Below are positions 15,223 through 25,067 of a stretch of 33,189 nt of DNA, piece after piece. Location: positions 1 to 33,189 of the forward strand of contig WRNU01000006.1 in NCBI GenBank assembly GCA_009776435.1, given 5' to 3'. The stretch is from Betaproteobacteria bacterium (lineage in GTDB: Bacteria > Pseudomonadota > Gammaproteobacteria > Burkholderiales > Rhodocyclaceae). The notes beneath the pieces were generated by a model. The model made no database searches, had not been told where the DNA came from, and worked only from the letters and a program-made list of their open reading frames with translations. How positions within the stretch are numbered: position 1 is the first letter of the stretch; every line of letters starts with the position of its first letter. Both the position numbers and the translations under genes were made by a program.

Positions 15223-17319
15223 ATGGCGAATGAAAACGTCCTGAGACTCCGCCAGATTTTGTCGCCCGCAAACCTGCGCGCGCTGGGAGCACCGATTCTC
15301 ATCATCATGATTCTGGCGATGATGGTGCTGCCGCTGCCGGTGTTTCTGCTGGACGTGTTTTTCACGTTCAACATCGCAATATCGGTGATGGTGATGATGG
15401 TGGCGATGTACACGCGCCGTCCGCTGGATTTTTCCGCGTTCCCCACGGTACTGCTTGTCGCCACGCTGCTGCGGCTCTCGCTCAACGTGGCCTCTACCCG
15501 CATCGTGCTGCTCCACGGACACGCCGGCCCGGATGCCGCAGGCAAGGTCATCGAGGCGTTCGGACAGTTTCTCGTGGGCGGCAATACGGCTGTGGGCATC
15601 GTGGTGTTCGTGATTCTCACCATCATCAATTTCGTGGTCATCACCAAGGGCGCGGGGCGGATCGCGGAAGTGGGCGCACGCTTTACATTGGATGCGATGC
15701 CGGGCAAACAGATGGCCATCGACGCGGATCTGAACGCGGGCCTGATCGACGAGAAAACCGCCAAGCAGCGCCGCAAGGAAGTGGCGCAGGAGTCCGATTT
15801 CTACGGGGCGATGGACGGCGCATCCAAGTTTGTGCGGGGAGATGCCATTGCAGGCATCCTGATTTTGATCATCAACATCCTGGGCGGATTGTTCGTGGGC
15901 GTCATCCAGCACAACATGGCGGTTGGCGACGCGGCCCATACGTACACCCTCCTCACCATCGGCGACGGACTGGTTGCGCAGATTCCGGCGCTCATCATCT
16001 CGGTGGCGGCGGGGTTGGTGGTTTCACGGGTGGGTGGTGATGATGTCGACATGGGTGCGCAGATCATCGGTCAGGTGTTTTCCAACGTACAGGTACTCAT
16101 TTTGACCGCCGTCATCGTCGGTGTGCTCGGGCTGATTCCCGGAATGCCCAACCTGGTATTCCTGCTCTTTGCCTCGTCAATCGGGGGACTCGCGTGGTTT
16201 CGCAGCCGTCGCGGGGCGGGAGAGGAAGCGCCGTCGCAGCAGGAAGCGCAAATCGCCGCCGAAGCGCGCGCTGCCGAAGCGCAGGAAGCGAGTTGGAGCG
16301 ATGTTGCGCCCGTCGACGTGCTCGGTCTCGAAGTGGGCTATCGTCTGATTCCGATGGTCGACAAGGGCCAGAACGGCGAGTTGTTGCGCCGCATTCGAGG
16401 GTTACGCAAGAAATTCGCGCAGGACGTGGGTTTTCTGACGGCGCCCGTACACATCCGCGACAATCTCGAACTCAAGCCCAATGCCTACCGCGTTACCCTC
16501 AAGGGGGTCGAGGTCGGCGCTGGCGAAGCGTTTCCCGGTCAATTCCTGGCAATCAATCCCGGTCGGGTCGTGGGGCCGCTTGCCGGACGGGAAACCATCG
16601 ACCCCGCGTTCGGGTTGCCCTCGTACTGGATCGACAACGTTACCCGCGAACAGGCGCATGCGCTCGGCTATACGGTGGTCGACGCCAGCACCGTGGTGGC
16701 GACGCATCTCAACCAGGTCATCCTCGGGCACGCTGCCGAATTACTGGGCCGTCAGGAAACCCAGGCGCTGCTCGACCACGTCTCGAAAGAAACGCCCAAG
16801 CTCGTCGAAGACCTCGTTCCCAAGCTGCTGCCGGTCTCCGTAGTGCAGCGGGTGCTGCAAAATCTGCTTGCCGAGGAAGTCAACATCCGCGACATGCGCA
16901 CGATCATCGAAGTGTTGGCCGAATACGCCCCGCGCACGCAGGATGCCGCCGAACTCACCACGCGGGTACGCGAGGCGCTCGGGCGCGCCATCATTCAGGC
17001 GCTGTTCCCCGGCAACGCCGAAGTGCAGGTCATGGCGCTCGAACCGGGGCTAGAACGCATCCTGTCGCAAGCGATGGGAGGAGGTGACGGGGTTATCGAG
17101 CCGGGGCTGGCCGATACCCTGCTGCGTCAGACCGCGCAGCTTGCCCAGCGTCAGGAAGAAATCGGCCTGCCGCCGGTATTGCTCGTGCCCGCGCAACTGC
17201 GGCTGTTGTTGTCGAGATTCCTGCGCCGCGCCGTGCCCGCGTTGCGGGTCATCGCCAACAGCGAAGTGCCGGAATCGCGCACGATCCGCGTAACGGGCAT
17301 GGTGGGCGCGGGGGGGTGA
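15223..17319 (+). CDS. flhA: Flagellar export-apparatus protein FlhA
   Basis: Multi-TM N-terminus, RIAEVGARFTLDAMPGKQMAIDADLNAGLIDEKTAKQRRKEVAQESDFYGAMDGASKFVRGDAIAG (FHIPEP signature). Confidence 0.97.
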   Translation: MANENVLRLRQILSPANLRALGAPILIIMILAMMVLPLPVFLLDVFFTFNIAISVMVMMVAMYTRRPLDFSAFPTVLLVATLLRLSLNVASTRIVLLHGHAGPDAAGKVIEAFGQFLVGGNTAVGIVVFVILTIINFVVITKGAGRIAEVGARFTLDAMPGKQMAIDADLNAGLIDEKTAKQRRKEVAQESDFYGAMDGASKFVRGDAIAGILILIINILGGLFVGVIQHNMAVGDAAHTYTLLTIGDGLVAQIPALIISVAAGLVVSRVGGDDVDMGAQIIGQVFSNVQVLILTAVIVGVLGLIPGMPNLVFLLFASSIGGLAWFRSRRGAGEEAPSQQEAQIAAEARAAEAQEASWSDVAPVDVLGLEVGYRLIPMVDKGQNGELLRRIRGLRKKFAQDVGFLTAPVHIRDNLELKPNAYRVTLKGVEVGAGEAFPGQFLAINPGRVVGPLAGRETIDPAFGLPSYWIDNVTREQAHALGYTVVDASTVVATHLNQVILGHAAELLGRQETQALLDHVSKETPKLVEDLVPKLLPVSVVQRVLQNLLAEEVNIRDMRTIIEVLAEYAPRTQDAAELTTRVREALGRAIIQALFPGNAEVQVMALEPGLERILSQAMGGGDGVIEPGLADTLLRQTAQLAQRQEEIGLPPVLLVPAQLRLLLSRFLRRAVPALRVIANSEVPESRTIRVTGMVGAGG

Positions 17320-17378
17320 GTTCGGGGTGGAATCACGCCGTCGTCCTGCGCAAGCCCAGTCGTTTCCACGGAGTGCTA

Positions 17379-17435
17379 AATTCCCCTCCCGTGGAGGGGT
17401 GGCGCGCCGAAGGCGTGACGGGGTGGTCGCGGCGG
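17379..17435. repeat. Dispersed GC-rich palindromic repeat (copy 2)
   Basis: aattcccctcccgtggaggggtggcgcgccgaaggcgtgacggggtggtcgc; related to 10557-10636 and 20127-20223. Confidence 0.75.
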
Positions 17436-17557
17436 CAGGTCTACCCAAAAAGCCGGGGTAATACGGTGCTCTCGCGGCGGCATGCCAAGGTCTTTGGCGA
17501 TTCGCCACAAGGCTTTTGCGCCGATTACGGCTCGCGCTCAATTTTTTGCATCAGCCT

Positions 17558-17697
17558 GTGTAGGTTGAGGTGAGCCTTGCGAACCCCAACGCTGGAGGAG
17601 AAAATAACAGTATGATATACGGGTGTGCAGTGAAGATAACCTTCCCGCTTGGGAATGCACATACGTTGGGGTTCGCTACGCTCACCCCAACCTACAC
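17558..17697. repeat. Inverted-repeat element (34-nt arms, 3 mismatches)
   Basis: Left arm GTGTAGGTTGAGGTGAGCCTTGCGAACCCCAACG (17558-17591); right arm CGTTGGGGTTCGCTACGCTCACCCCAACCTACAC (17664-17697). Confidence 0.85.
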
Positions 17698-17749
17698 GAT
17701 GCTTATGGCATGACTTGACACTGATAACGAACAACGGGAGTATGACGCC

Positions 17750-18688
17750 ATGAGTGACGATAGGGATTTGACGAAACAAACCATTTTGATTACCGGAGCC
17801 AATGGCCTGGTTGCACGGCGGTTTGCAGAAAAATACTCTGAAACATATGCGTTAAAATTTCTGACCAGAAAAAAATCCGGCCAGAATGAGTATGAATGGA
17901 ACCTTGAAACTGGGTATGTGGATCAGAAAGCCCTGGAAGGGATTGACTATCTTATACACTTGGCGGGTGCCAATGTGGGAGAAAAAAGATGGACGGAAAA
18001 GAGGAAACAGGAAATTATTTCAAGCAGGGTAAACGCTTCCCGACTCTTGCTTTCAAAACTCAAGGAAAGTGGTCATTCCCTGAAAACCTTTATTTCAGCT
18101 TCCGGAGTAGGATATTACGGAAACTTTATCACGGAGAAAGTTTTTACTGAGGAAGATAATGCCGGAACGGATTTTCTGGCATTGCTTTGCAGGAGATGGG
18201 AAGAAGCAGCACATGAGTATTCGCCTATCACTCATCGGGTTCTGATCTTCCGCTGCGGTGTGGTTTTATCCGACAGGGGTGGCGCTCTGCCCAGGTTACA
18301 GATGCCTATACAATATGGACTGGGTGCCAATTTGGGCTCAGGAAATTCTTATCTTTCGTGGATTCATGTCGATGATCTCTGTAAAATGATTCACTTCTCA
18401 ATTCAGCATCAAGATATAAAAGGTATTTATAATGCCGTTTCTCCTGAAATCATCACGATGGATAAGGTAAACAAAAACATAGCCCGATCCATGAAAAGAC
18501 CTTTTTTTCTTCCAAATATCCCTGCCTGTCTGGTCAAATTGATTCTGGGGGAAATGTCTTCCCTTCTGTTGACAGGAAATAAAGTCTCAGCAGAAAAAAT
18601 TCTCAGTACGGGGTTTACTTTTGATTATCCAGTAATAGAACAGGCTTTGAATTCCTTGAGTACGAGCGCCGCAATTTGGGCGCGATAA
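17750..18688 (+). CDS. NAD-dependent epimerase, TIGR01777/YfcH-like SDR
   Basis: ILITGANGLVARRFAEKY, DYLIHLAGANVGEKRWTEKRKQEIISSRVNASRLL, SGVGYYG, YLSWIHVDDLCKMI; visibly AT-richer than flanking genes. Confidence 0.9.
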   Translation: MSDDRDLTKQTILITGANGLVARRFAEKYSETYALKFLTRKKSGQNEYEWNLETGYVDQKALEGIDYLIHLAGANVGEKRWTEKRKQEIISSRVNASRLLLSKLKESGHSLKTFISASGVGYYGNFITEKVFTEEDNAGTDFLALLCRRWEEAAHEYSPITHRVLIFRCGVVLSDRGGALPRLQMPIQYGLGANLGSGNSYLSWIHVDDLCKMIHFSIQHQDIKGIYNAVSPEIITMDKVNKNIARSMKRPFFLPNIPACLVKLILGEMSSLLLTGNKVSAEKILSTGFTFDYPVIEQALNSLSTSAAIWAR

Positions 18689-18697
18689 ATCGCGCCC
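18678..18697. repeat. Palindrome GGGCGCGAT-AA-ATCGCGCCC overlapping the SDR gene stop codon
   Basis: Perfect 9-bp arms; the TAA stop lies at the loop. Confidence 0.8.
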
Positions 18698-18805
18698 CTA
18701 CGATTGGCCATCAAGCCCCTCGTGACCATCTCCGCCTCAGAGTGGGTATGCTCGTGCTACACCTGTTATTGTTCAGGATCGACTACGTATCGCTTTCCTG
18801 ATTTG

Positions 18806-19543
18806 TCAGGGCTTTTCAGCCAGCGGTTGAGTTGCCCCGCCGAGAACTGCGAGGGGCGTGTTCGATCCGTGTTCAAACACCAACTGCAAGCCAGGGGCAG
18901 TGCGCAGGCTGTGCGGCAGCAGGTAATCCCCTGCGGTGAGTGGGATTTCCAGATATTCAAAGCGCGCGCCGAGATCGACGCCGGCGCGTTGCCAGGCCGC
19001 CCAGACCAGAGTTGTGCAGTACAGCCCTTCGTGGTCGTTTCCGACGATGCGAAATGGCGTTCCCAGGCGCTGCAAGACGTATTCCACAGCAGCAGCGCGT
19101 GATGCGGCAGTGGCGGCGATGCGGTAAATGGCAACGCCGCGCGCACGTTCGGGAGACAGGAAAAAATCCAGGTCATCGCGCACAACCGCATCTGTTCGTC
19201 CGGGCTTTTCGGCAGGTACGGCATGCACGACCTGCCAATGCCCCGGCGAACCGATCAGCATGCCCACATGGCTGTATGGATCGCCCCGTTGTTGTTGGGC
19301 GCTCGCCATGCCGCGTACGACATCGCTTTGCCAACCGTCGCCAATGCGAAAAATCAGATCGCCCGGCTGGAGTTGGGAAGAGATGTCGGTGGGCAGGACA
19401 ATGGCAACTGCTGGCCCGGACTCGTCCGTGCCACGCATGGCGTAAGCCGTGGCAGCTACTATCAGCGCGAAGCAAAACAGCCAGACTGGCAATGCAGAAA
19501 GGGTGAGACCGCGTGATAATGTGGGAAAGCGGAAAAAGTTCAT
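18806..19543 (-). CDS. Permuted papain-like amidase/peptidase (YiiX/YebB type)
   Basis: LQPGDLIFRIGDGWQSDVVRGM, DPYSHVGMLIG, EGLYCTTLVWAAWQRAGVD; MNFFRFP start overlaps the upstream lipoprotein stop (ATGA). Confidence 0.78.
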   Translation of the reverse strand: MNFFRFPTLSRGLTLSALPVWLFCFALIVAATAYAMRGTDESGPAVAIVLPTDISSQLQPGDLIFRIGDGWQSDVVRGMASAQQQRGDPYSHVGMLIGSPGHWQVVHAVPAEKPGRTDAVVRDDLDFFLSPERARGVAIYRIAATAASRAAAVEYVLQRLGTPFRIVGNDHEGLYCTTLVWAAWQRAGVDLGARFEYLEIPLTAGDYLLPHSLRTAPGLQLVFEHGSNTPLAVLGGATQPLAEKP

Positions 19544-19959
19544 TTCAGACGGATTTTCCATTTACCCGATTCCTGGATCAGGGTCATCCGATCTTTTTTC
19601 GATTGGCCGTTCTTGAATTTCGTCTCTACCATTACGGTGGCACTGGTACCGTCTTCATTCTTTTCGACAAGATTCGTGGAAACCGAATCCAGACCGCCAT
19701 TATCCTGTATCACGGAATACTGCTGTCCGACAATCATCTGGAGTTTCCCTTTTACTGCCGTTAAATCGTTTTCCTTTATGTCTCCCAGCGCAAAGTACCC
19801 GATGGCCTCTTCAACACGGTTGTTGGCAGCAGCTTTCATATAATCGCCGGCGACACTTTCCGGCGATTGAGATGAACAGGCGGCAAGCAGTGCGAAAACA
19901 AAAAACGTCCCCAAAAGGGTGGTCAGTTTGCGGCCAGCAGTGGAAAAAAATTCCGACAT
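19540..19959 (-). CDS. DUF4878-like lipoprotein (paralog 2)
   Basis: Lipobox FALLAACSS, ESVAGDYMKAAANNRVEEAIGYF...MTLIQESGKWKIRLK; paralogous to 20295-20705. Confidence 0.78.
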   Translation of the reverse strand: MSEFFSTAGRKLTTLLGTFFVFALLAACSSQSPESVAGDYMKAAANNRVEEAIGYFALGDIKENDLTAVKGKLQMIVGQQYSVIQDNGGLDSVSTNLVEKNEDGTSATVMVETKFKNGQSKKDRMTLIQESGKWKIRLK

Positions 19960-20126
19960 GAGAACTCTCCTGATGAGTAATAACAAAAGTTGAGTATGCC
20001 AAAAGAAAATGCCTCTTCTTTTGGTCAAGCGAATATTATAAGCAATCCCGCAATTATTGTAAAGGCTGGCGCATTACAGCATACTTGAATTGCATTGAAA
20101 CGTTTCCCTGCGACTTGAAGGAAGGA

Positions 20127-20223
20127 CAGGCGAAGCCTGACGGGGTGGGGCGAAGCGCCGGGGCAATTCCCCTCTGTGGAGGGGTGGCAGGCGAAGCCTG
20201 ACGGGGTGGTCACGACGCCGGGG
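20127..20223. repeat. Dispersed GC-rich palindromic repeat (copy 3, partly duplicated)
   Basis: aggcgaagcctgacggggtgg appears twice around aattcccctctgtggaggggtgg. Confidence 0.8.
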
Positions 20224-20232
20224 ACCGCAAGC

Positions 20233-20298
20233 TCACCCCATTGTCCTGAATGCTTGTGTGCAAAACTCCTCTTGCTCGCTGATGCGGAAAATGTTCAT
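20233..20298 (-). pseudogene. Possible vestigial start of a second amidase gene (21-codon ORF MNIFRISEQEEFCTQAFRTMG)
   Basis: AGATGAACATTTTCCGC matches AAATGAACTTTTTCCGC at the start of the 18806-19543 gene, in the same ATGA overlap with a DUF4878 paralog; then diverges. Confidence 0.4.
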
Positions 20299-20705
20299 CT
20301 CAATTGGATTTTCCATTTGCCCGATTCTTTGATCAGATCCATCTGACCACCGTCCGTTTCGCCGTTCTTGTATTTCAACTCCAACTCTACCTTGGCACGA
20401 GTGTCGTCGTCATTTTTGCTGACAAGACTCGTCAAAATCGAATCCACGCCACCATTATCCTGTACCTGCTGATGGAGTCCTTCGACATGCGCTTGAAGTT
20501 TTTTCTTTTCATTTGCATCTCTTTGCACAAGGTACTCAATGGCCTCGTCAACGCGGTTGGCGACAACGGCTTTTACATGGTTGGAGACGACGCTTTCCGG
20601 TGTTTCCGGCGTGTGTGATGAACAGGCGACAGGCAGAGCGAAAATGGAAAACGTCCCAAAGAGGGTGATCAGTTTGCGGATAGAAACGGTAAAAAAACGC
20701 GGCAT
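20295..20705 (-). CDS. DUF4878-like lipoprotein (paralog 1)
   Basis: Lipobox FALPVACSS, ESVVSNHVKAVVANRVDEAIEYL...MDLIKESGKWKIQLR; paralogous to 19540-19959. Confidence 0.75.
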   Translation of the reverse strand: MPRFFTVSIRKLITLFGTFSIFALPVACSSHTPETPESVVSNHVKAVVANRVDEAIEYLVQRDANEKKKLQAHVEGLHQQVQDNGGVDSILTSLVSKNDDDTRAKVELELKYKNGETDGGQMDLIKESGKWKIQLR

Positions 20706-20814
20706 GAGAACTCTCCCGATGAACGATGTAGTATACACCGAATATACCAAAGAGAATTCCTTATGATTTTTTTTGAGATGTCAATGTAAACAATTTTACG
20801 CACTTTTACTTGAA

Positions 20815-21876
20815 TCACGTCACTTCCGGCACTTCGTAGGGTAGTTCAAGCACTTCCACGCAAGGTCCTTCAGGCGCGCCGATGTGGATTTCTTCACCTG
20901 CACGGACAAATTCTGTCCGGATCACGGCCAGCGCCTCGCCGCCTTCGGGCAACGGCGCGAAGTTGACGATGGCGCCCGGTGCGTTTGCGGATTGCGGCGT
21001 CGAACCGTAAAGCGCCGTGCCGACAGGGATGTTCGCGCCAGTTGTCGGAGAGAGCAGGCCGATGCGGAACATGCGTCGTTTCGGTTTGCCAAGGTGCTGC
21101 ATGCGAGCGACGATTTCCTGGCCGGGATAGCATCCCTTGGTGAAGCTCACGCCGCCGATGAGCTCGAAGTTGAGCATCTGGGCGACGAAGGCTTCCTGTG
21201 TGGCGGCTGTGACGAGCGGCAATCCGGCGCGAATGGCGGCAAGCTGCCAGCTTGCCGTGCCGCTTGCCGGGATGCCGCTCTGGCGTAGCGCATCGAAGGC
21301 GGCAGGCGCCTCAAAGGCAGGCAGGTCGAGGATGAACAGGTTCTCACCGAGCCGGATCGTGCGCCGGTCGGTGCTGACCCGTTGCCGCATGTCGGCTTCC
21401 GGTACGGGCATTGCGGCGCGCGACAGGTGTGCGCCCGCCATGGGGCCGGCAAGGCCGATGAGCGCCCTTTCCTGTTCGGGGAGAGAGAGTTTGACCTTGG
21501 CGCGGAGGATGTAAAACGACAGTTTCTTGAGCAGGGACGACGTGAGGTCGGAAGAGAGTGCGAGACACAGGTCATCGCTATCGCGCCAAAGCAGAAAGTT
21601 TGCCAGCATGCGCCCTTGCGCGGTGTTGAAACTCGTCCATTGCACGGCATCTGCGGTGAGACCGGCAACGTCGTTTGAAAGCAGTCTGTGCAGGAAAGCG
21701 CCTGCCTCTTCTCCCGTGGCGCGGATCAGCCCGAGATGGAGAAGCGGCACGGCAACGGCGTTACGCGCCAGCGCGTCGACATCGGCATGCGGGGCGCCAA
21801 AGTTTATGGACAGGGACGAGGAATCGGAGTCGATGCGCGCGCCCTCTTGGGCAAGATAGTTTGTCCAGTTGTTCAT
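20815..21876 (-). CDS. ygfZ: Folate-binding YgfZ/GcvT-like protein
   Basis: FTKGCYPGQEIVARMQHLGKPKRRMFRI signature. Confidence 0.93.
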   Translation of the reverse strand: MNNWTNYLAQEGARIDSDSSSLSINFGAPHADVDALARNAVAVPLLHLGLIRATGEEAGAFLHRLLSNDVAGLTADAVQWTSFNTAQGRMLANFLLWRDSDDLCLALSSDLTSSLLKKLSFYILRAKVKLSLPEQERALIGLAGPMAGAHLSRAAMPVPEADMRQRVSTDRRTIRLGENLFILDLPAFEAPAAFDALRQSGIPASGTASWQLAAIRAGLPLVTAATQEAFVAQMLNFELIGGVSFTKGCYPGQEIVARMQHLGKPKRRMFRIGLLSPTTGANIPVGTALYGSTPQSANAPGAIVNFAPLPEGGEALAVIRTEFVRAGEEIHIGAPEGPCVEVLELPYEVPEVT

Positions 21877-21970
21877 TTGCCATGATGGAAAGCTGGGAGA
21901 CAGTTATTATAGTGCCCCTTCACAATATCTTTTTTCCTTTCCGCTCTGTCTTTTCCATGACCTGTTCTCA

Positions 21971-22981
21971 ATGAAAAAAGTCCTTCTTTGGTTCACGCTG
22001 ATGGTTCTTCTGGCTGCGGCTCTCGTGGTCTGGCTGGGGTGGTGGTATGCCGGGCAACCCTTGAAAGTGAGGCGGGGAGAGACCGAATTTACCGTGCCGC
22101 GCGGGATGGCGATGCTACCGGCGGCCAGCGTGATCCGGGAGTCCGGCGTAGCGGTCGATCCACGCTTTCTCTCGTGGCTGGCGCGTCTCACCGGGCGGGC
22201 GCAACAGATCAAGGCGGGTTCTTACCAGGTCAAGACAGGGATTACGCCCTGGCAATTGATTACCAAGCTCGAAACGGGGGATGTGGTGCGCGGCTCGGTG
22301 CTGCTGGTCGAGGGGTGGAATTTCCGCCAGATACGCGCCGCGCTGGAGAAGCATCCGGATTTGCTGCAAGACACAAGTGATCTTTCCGATTCAGAAATTC
22401 TTGCCCGTATCGGCGCGAGTGAAAAGCACCCGGAGGGGTTGTTCTTTCCCTCAACCTACAAAATCACCAAGGGCGACAGTGCGCTTTCCGTGCTTGCCAA
22501 CGCCTATCGGGTCATGCAGAAACGGCTGGACCGTGAGTGGGAACGTCGGTCCGACGATCTTCCATTGAAGTCGCCCTACGAGGCATTGATCCTGGCCTCG
22601 ATCGTGGAGAAGGAGACAGGTCGCAACGAAGATCGCACCCGCGTTGCCAACGTGTTCGTCAACCGCCTGCGAATCGGCATGAAGCTGGACACCGATCCCA
22701 CTGTGATTTACGGGATGGGTGAAAAATACGATGGCAGACTGCGCCGACGTGACCTTGAAACCGATACGCCGTGGAATACTTATACTCGAAAAGGCTTGCC
22801 GCCGACGCCGATTTCGATGCCGGGGCAGGCGTCATTGCATGCCGCGCTCCATCCGGAAGGCGGAGACATGCTTTATTTCGTCGCGCGTGGAGACGGCAGC
22901 AGCGAGTTTTCGCGCACGCTCAGCGAACACAACCGGGCGGTGGATCGTTTCATACGCAAGAAGGAAGTGCCAGGGAATTGA
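21971..22981 (+). CDS. mltG: Endolytic transglycosylase MltG
   Basis: [12 protein letters not shown]-like [74 protein letters not shown]. Confidence 0.96.
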   Translation: MKKVLLWFTLMVLLAAALVVWLGWWYAGQPLKVRRGETEFTVPRGMAMLPAASVIRESGVAVDPRFLSWLARLTGRAQQIKAGSYQVKTGITPWQLITKLETGDVVRGSVLLVEGWNFRQIRAALEKHPDLLQDTSDLSDSEILARIGASEKHPEGLFFPSTYKITKGDSALSVLANAYRVMQKRLDREWERRSDDLPLKSPYEALILASIVEKETGRNEDRTRVANVFVNRLRIGMKLDTDPTVIYGMGEKYDGRLRRRDLETDTPWNTYTRKGLPPTPISMPGQASLHAALHPEGGDMLYFVARGDGSSEFSRTLSEHNRAVDRFIRKKEVPGN

Positions 22982-22992
22982 ATCCATCGACC

Positions 22993-23616
22993 ATGAAAAT
23001 CTCCGGGCGCTTCATCACTTTCGAGGGCGTAGACGGCGCAGGCAAAAGCACGCAGATTACCTTGCTTGCCGAGGCATTGCGCGCGCGCGGCCATGACGTG
23101 CTCTGTACCCGTGAGCCGGGCGGCACGGAACTTGGCGAAAGGTTGCGTGAGTTGCTGCTCGGCATGGAAATGCATCTCGATACCGAGGCGATGCTGATGT
23201 TCGCCGCGCGCCGAGAGCATCTGGCGGCAGTGATCGAACCGGCGCTGGCAGCGGGAACCTGGGTTGTGTGTGATCGTTTCACCGACGCAACCTACGCCTA
23301 TCAGGTGGGTGGGCGCGGGCTGGAAGCGGCGCGTTGCGACGCGCTCGAAGCCTGGGTGCATCCCCGTCTCAAACCGGATCTCACCCTGCTGTTCGATCTG
23401 TCGCCCGCGCTGGCGGCGACGCGAATGCAGGCCAATGGCGCCGTACCCGACCGTTTCGAGCGGGAACAGCGCGAGTTTTTCGAGCGTGTGCGCGCTGCCT
23501 ACCTGGATCGGGCGCAGCGTGAACCCGAGCGTTTCCATGTCATCGACGCCGCGCGGGAACCGGGGGCCATTGCCCAGGAAATTGCCGCAGTGCTCGGCGA
23601 AAGGGCATGGCTGTGA
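22993..23616 (+). CDS. tmk: Thymidylate kinase
   Basis: [62 protein letters not shown]. Confidence 0.97.
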   Translation: MKISGRFITFEGVDGAGKSTQITLLAEALRARGHDVLCTREPGGTELGERLRELLLGMEMHLDTEAMLMFAARREHLAAVIEPALAAGTWVVCDRFTDATYAYQVGGRGLEAARCDALEAWVHPRLKPDLTLLFDLSPALAATRMQANGAVPDRFEREQREFFERVRAAYLDRAQREPERFHVIDAAREPGAIAQEIAAVLGERAWL

Positions 23617-24689
23617 TTCATCCCTGGCTCGAACCGCTGTGGGCGCAATGGATGGCGCTCGGCGAGCGGTTGCCGCATGCCCTGCTCATCGCCGGAGCGT
23701 CCGGCCTCGGCAAGCGCGATCTGGCCGAGGCATTGGCGGCAAGCCTGCTTTGTGACGCGCCGGGAACCGATGGGCAGGCTTGCGGACATTGCATGCCCTG
23801 TCAGTGGCGTACATCGGGAAATCATCCCGATCTGCACCGGTTGTCTCCGGAGGCCGGAGAATCGCAGTCTCCCACGGAGGAAGGCGGTAGCGACGAAACC
23901 GGCGGCGGCGAAAACAAGGCAAAATCAACCCAGGGCGCAACCCAGATCGTCATCGGCCAGGTGCGCGCCGTGCAGGAGGCGCTGTTCGTGACCGCGCATC
24001 GCGGCGGAAAAAGGGTCGTGATCGTCGATCCGGCCGAGGCAATGAATCCTTTTACAGCCAACGCGCTTCTCAAACTGCTCGAAGAGCCGCCGGATGGATG
24101 TACTTTCCTGCTGGTCTCATCCACGCCGCGTCGCCTGATACCGACCATCCGAAGCCGTTGTCAGCAGTGGCATGTGCCGCGTCCCGGCGCGGATGCCCTG
24201 CGGCGCTGGCCGGGGCAGGAACGCGATGAGAGTGTCTCCGACAGCCTGTTGGCGCTGTGCGGCGGCATGCCGCTGGCCGCGAAACGGCTGGCCGCACGTG
24301 GAGGCAGCGCCTTGTTCGAGCGTTTCACGGGCGATCTGGGCGAGGACAGGATCGACCCGTTGCGACTCGCTGCACAATGGGAAGCCTGGCTCAAAAAAGA
24401 CAAGGCGGCACTGGCCGCTGGCTTCAGTCTCATGACGCTGGTCGAGTGGATGCAGCGTTGGGTGAGCGATCTGGCTGCGGTGCGCCTTGGCGGACGTGTG
24501 AGATATTTCCCGGCGCAGGCCGAACGTTTGGCGGTACTTTCCGAGGGATCGAGCGCGGCTTTACTTGTCGGCTGTTACAATGAATTCATCCATATCCGAC
24601 GAGTGGCAACTCATCCGCTCAATTTGCGATTGTTCCTGGAAGATATGTTGATGCGCTATGCTCGCGCACTCAAGGGAGTCCAGCCATGA
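23607..24689 (+). CDS. holB: DNA polymerase III subunit delta'
   Basis: [37 protein letters not shown] zinc site, [26 protein letters not shown]. Confidence 0.95.
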   Translation: MAVIHPWLEPLWAQWMALGERLPHALLIAGASGLGKRDLAEALAASLLCDAPGTDGQACGHCMPCQWRTSGNHPDLHRLSPEAGESQSPTEEGGSDETGGGENKAKSTQGATQIVIGQVRAVQEALFVTAHRGGKRVVIVDPAEAMNPFTANALLKLLEEPPDGCTFLLVSSTPRRLIPTIRSRCQQWHVPRPGADALRRWPGQERDESVSDSLLALCGGMPLAAKRLAARGGSALFERFTGDLGEDRIDPLRLAAQWEAWLKKDKAALAAGFSLMTLVEWMQRWVSDLAAVRLGGRVRYFPAQAERLAVLSEGSSAALLVGCYNEFIHIRRVATHPLNLRLFLEDMLMRYARALKGVQP

Positions 24690-25063
24690 GCAGCACTAAA
24701 TCCAACACTCCACAGACCCGTTCCGTGCGGCCCAGCGTGTTGTCGCTGAACATCAACTCCAAGTCCGCGCTCTATGCTGCATACATGCCCTATCTGGCCA
24801 ATGGCGGCATCTTTCTGCCCACCAGCAAGCATTACACCCTGGGAGACGAAGTATTCCTGATGATGCAGTTGATGGACGATCCGGCCAAGTATCCCGTGGC
24901 GGGCGCGGTCGTGTGGATCACGCCTGCGGGCGCGCAACGCAACAAGGCGCAGGGCGTGGGGGTGCAGTTCGCGGCGGATGAAACCGGCAGGCTCGTCAAG
25001 CAGAAGATCGAGCAGATTCTTGCGGGGCATCTCAACTCCAGTCGGCCAACCCACACGCTTTGA
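24686..25063 (+). CDS. pilZ: PilZ-domain type IV pilus protein
   Basis: SLNINSKSALYAAYMPYLANGGIFLPTSKHYTLGDEVFLMMQLMDDPAKYPVAGAVVWITP between holB and tatD. Confidence 0.92.
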   Translation: MSSTKSNTPQTRSVRPSVLSLNINSKSALYAAYMPYLANGGIFLPTSKHYTLGDEVFLMMQLMDDPAKYPVAGAVVWITPAGAQRNKAQGVGVQFAADETGRLVKQKIEQILAGHLNSSRPTHTL

Positions 25064-25067
25064 TGCG

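Noticed and set aside
14079-15776. 565-aa minus-strand ORF opposite flhB/flhA
   Set aside because: Gln/Arg/His-rich shadow frame across two confident flagellar genes.
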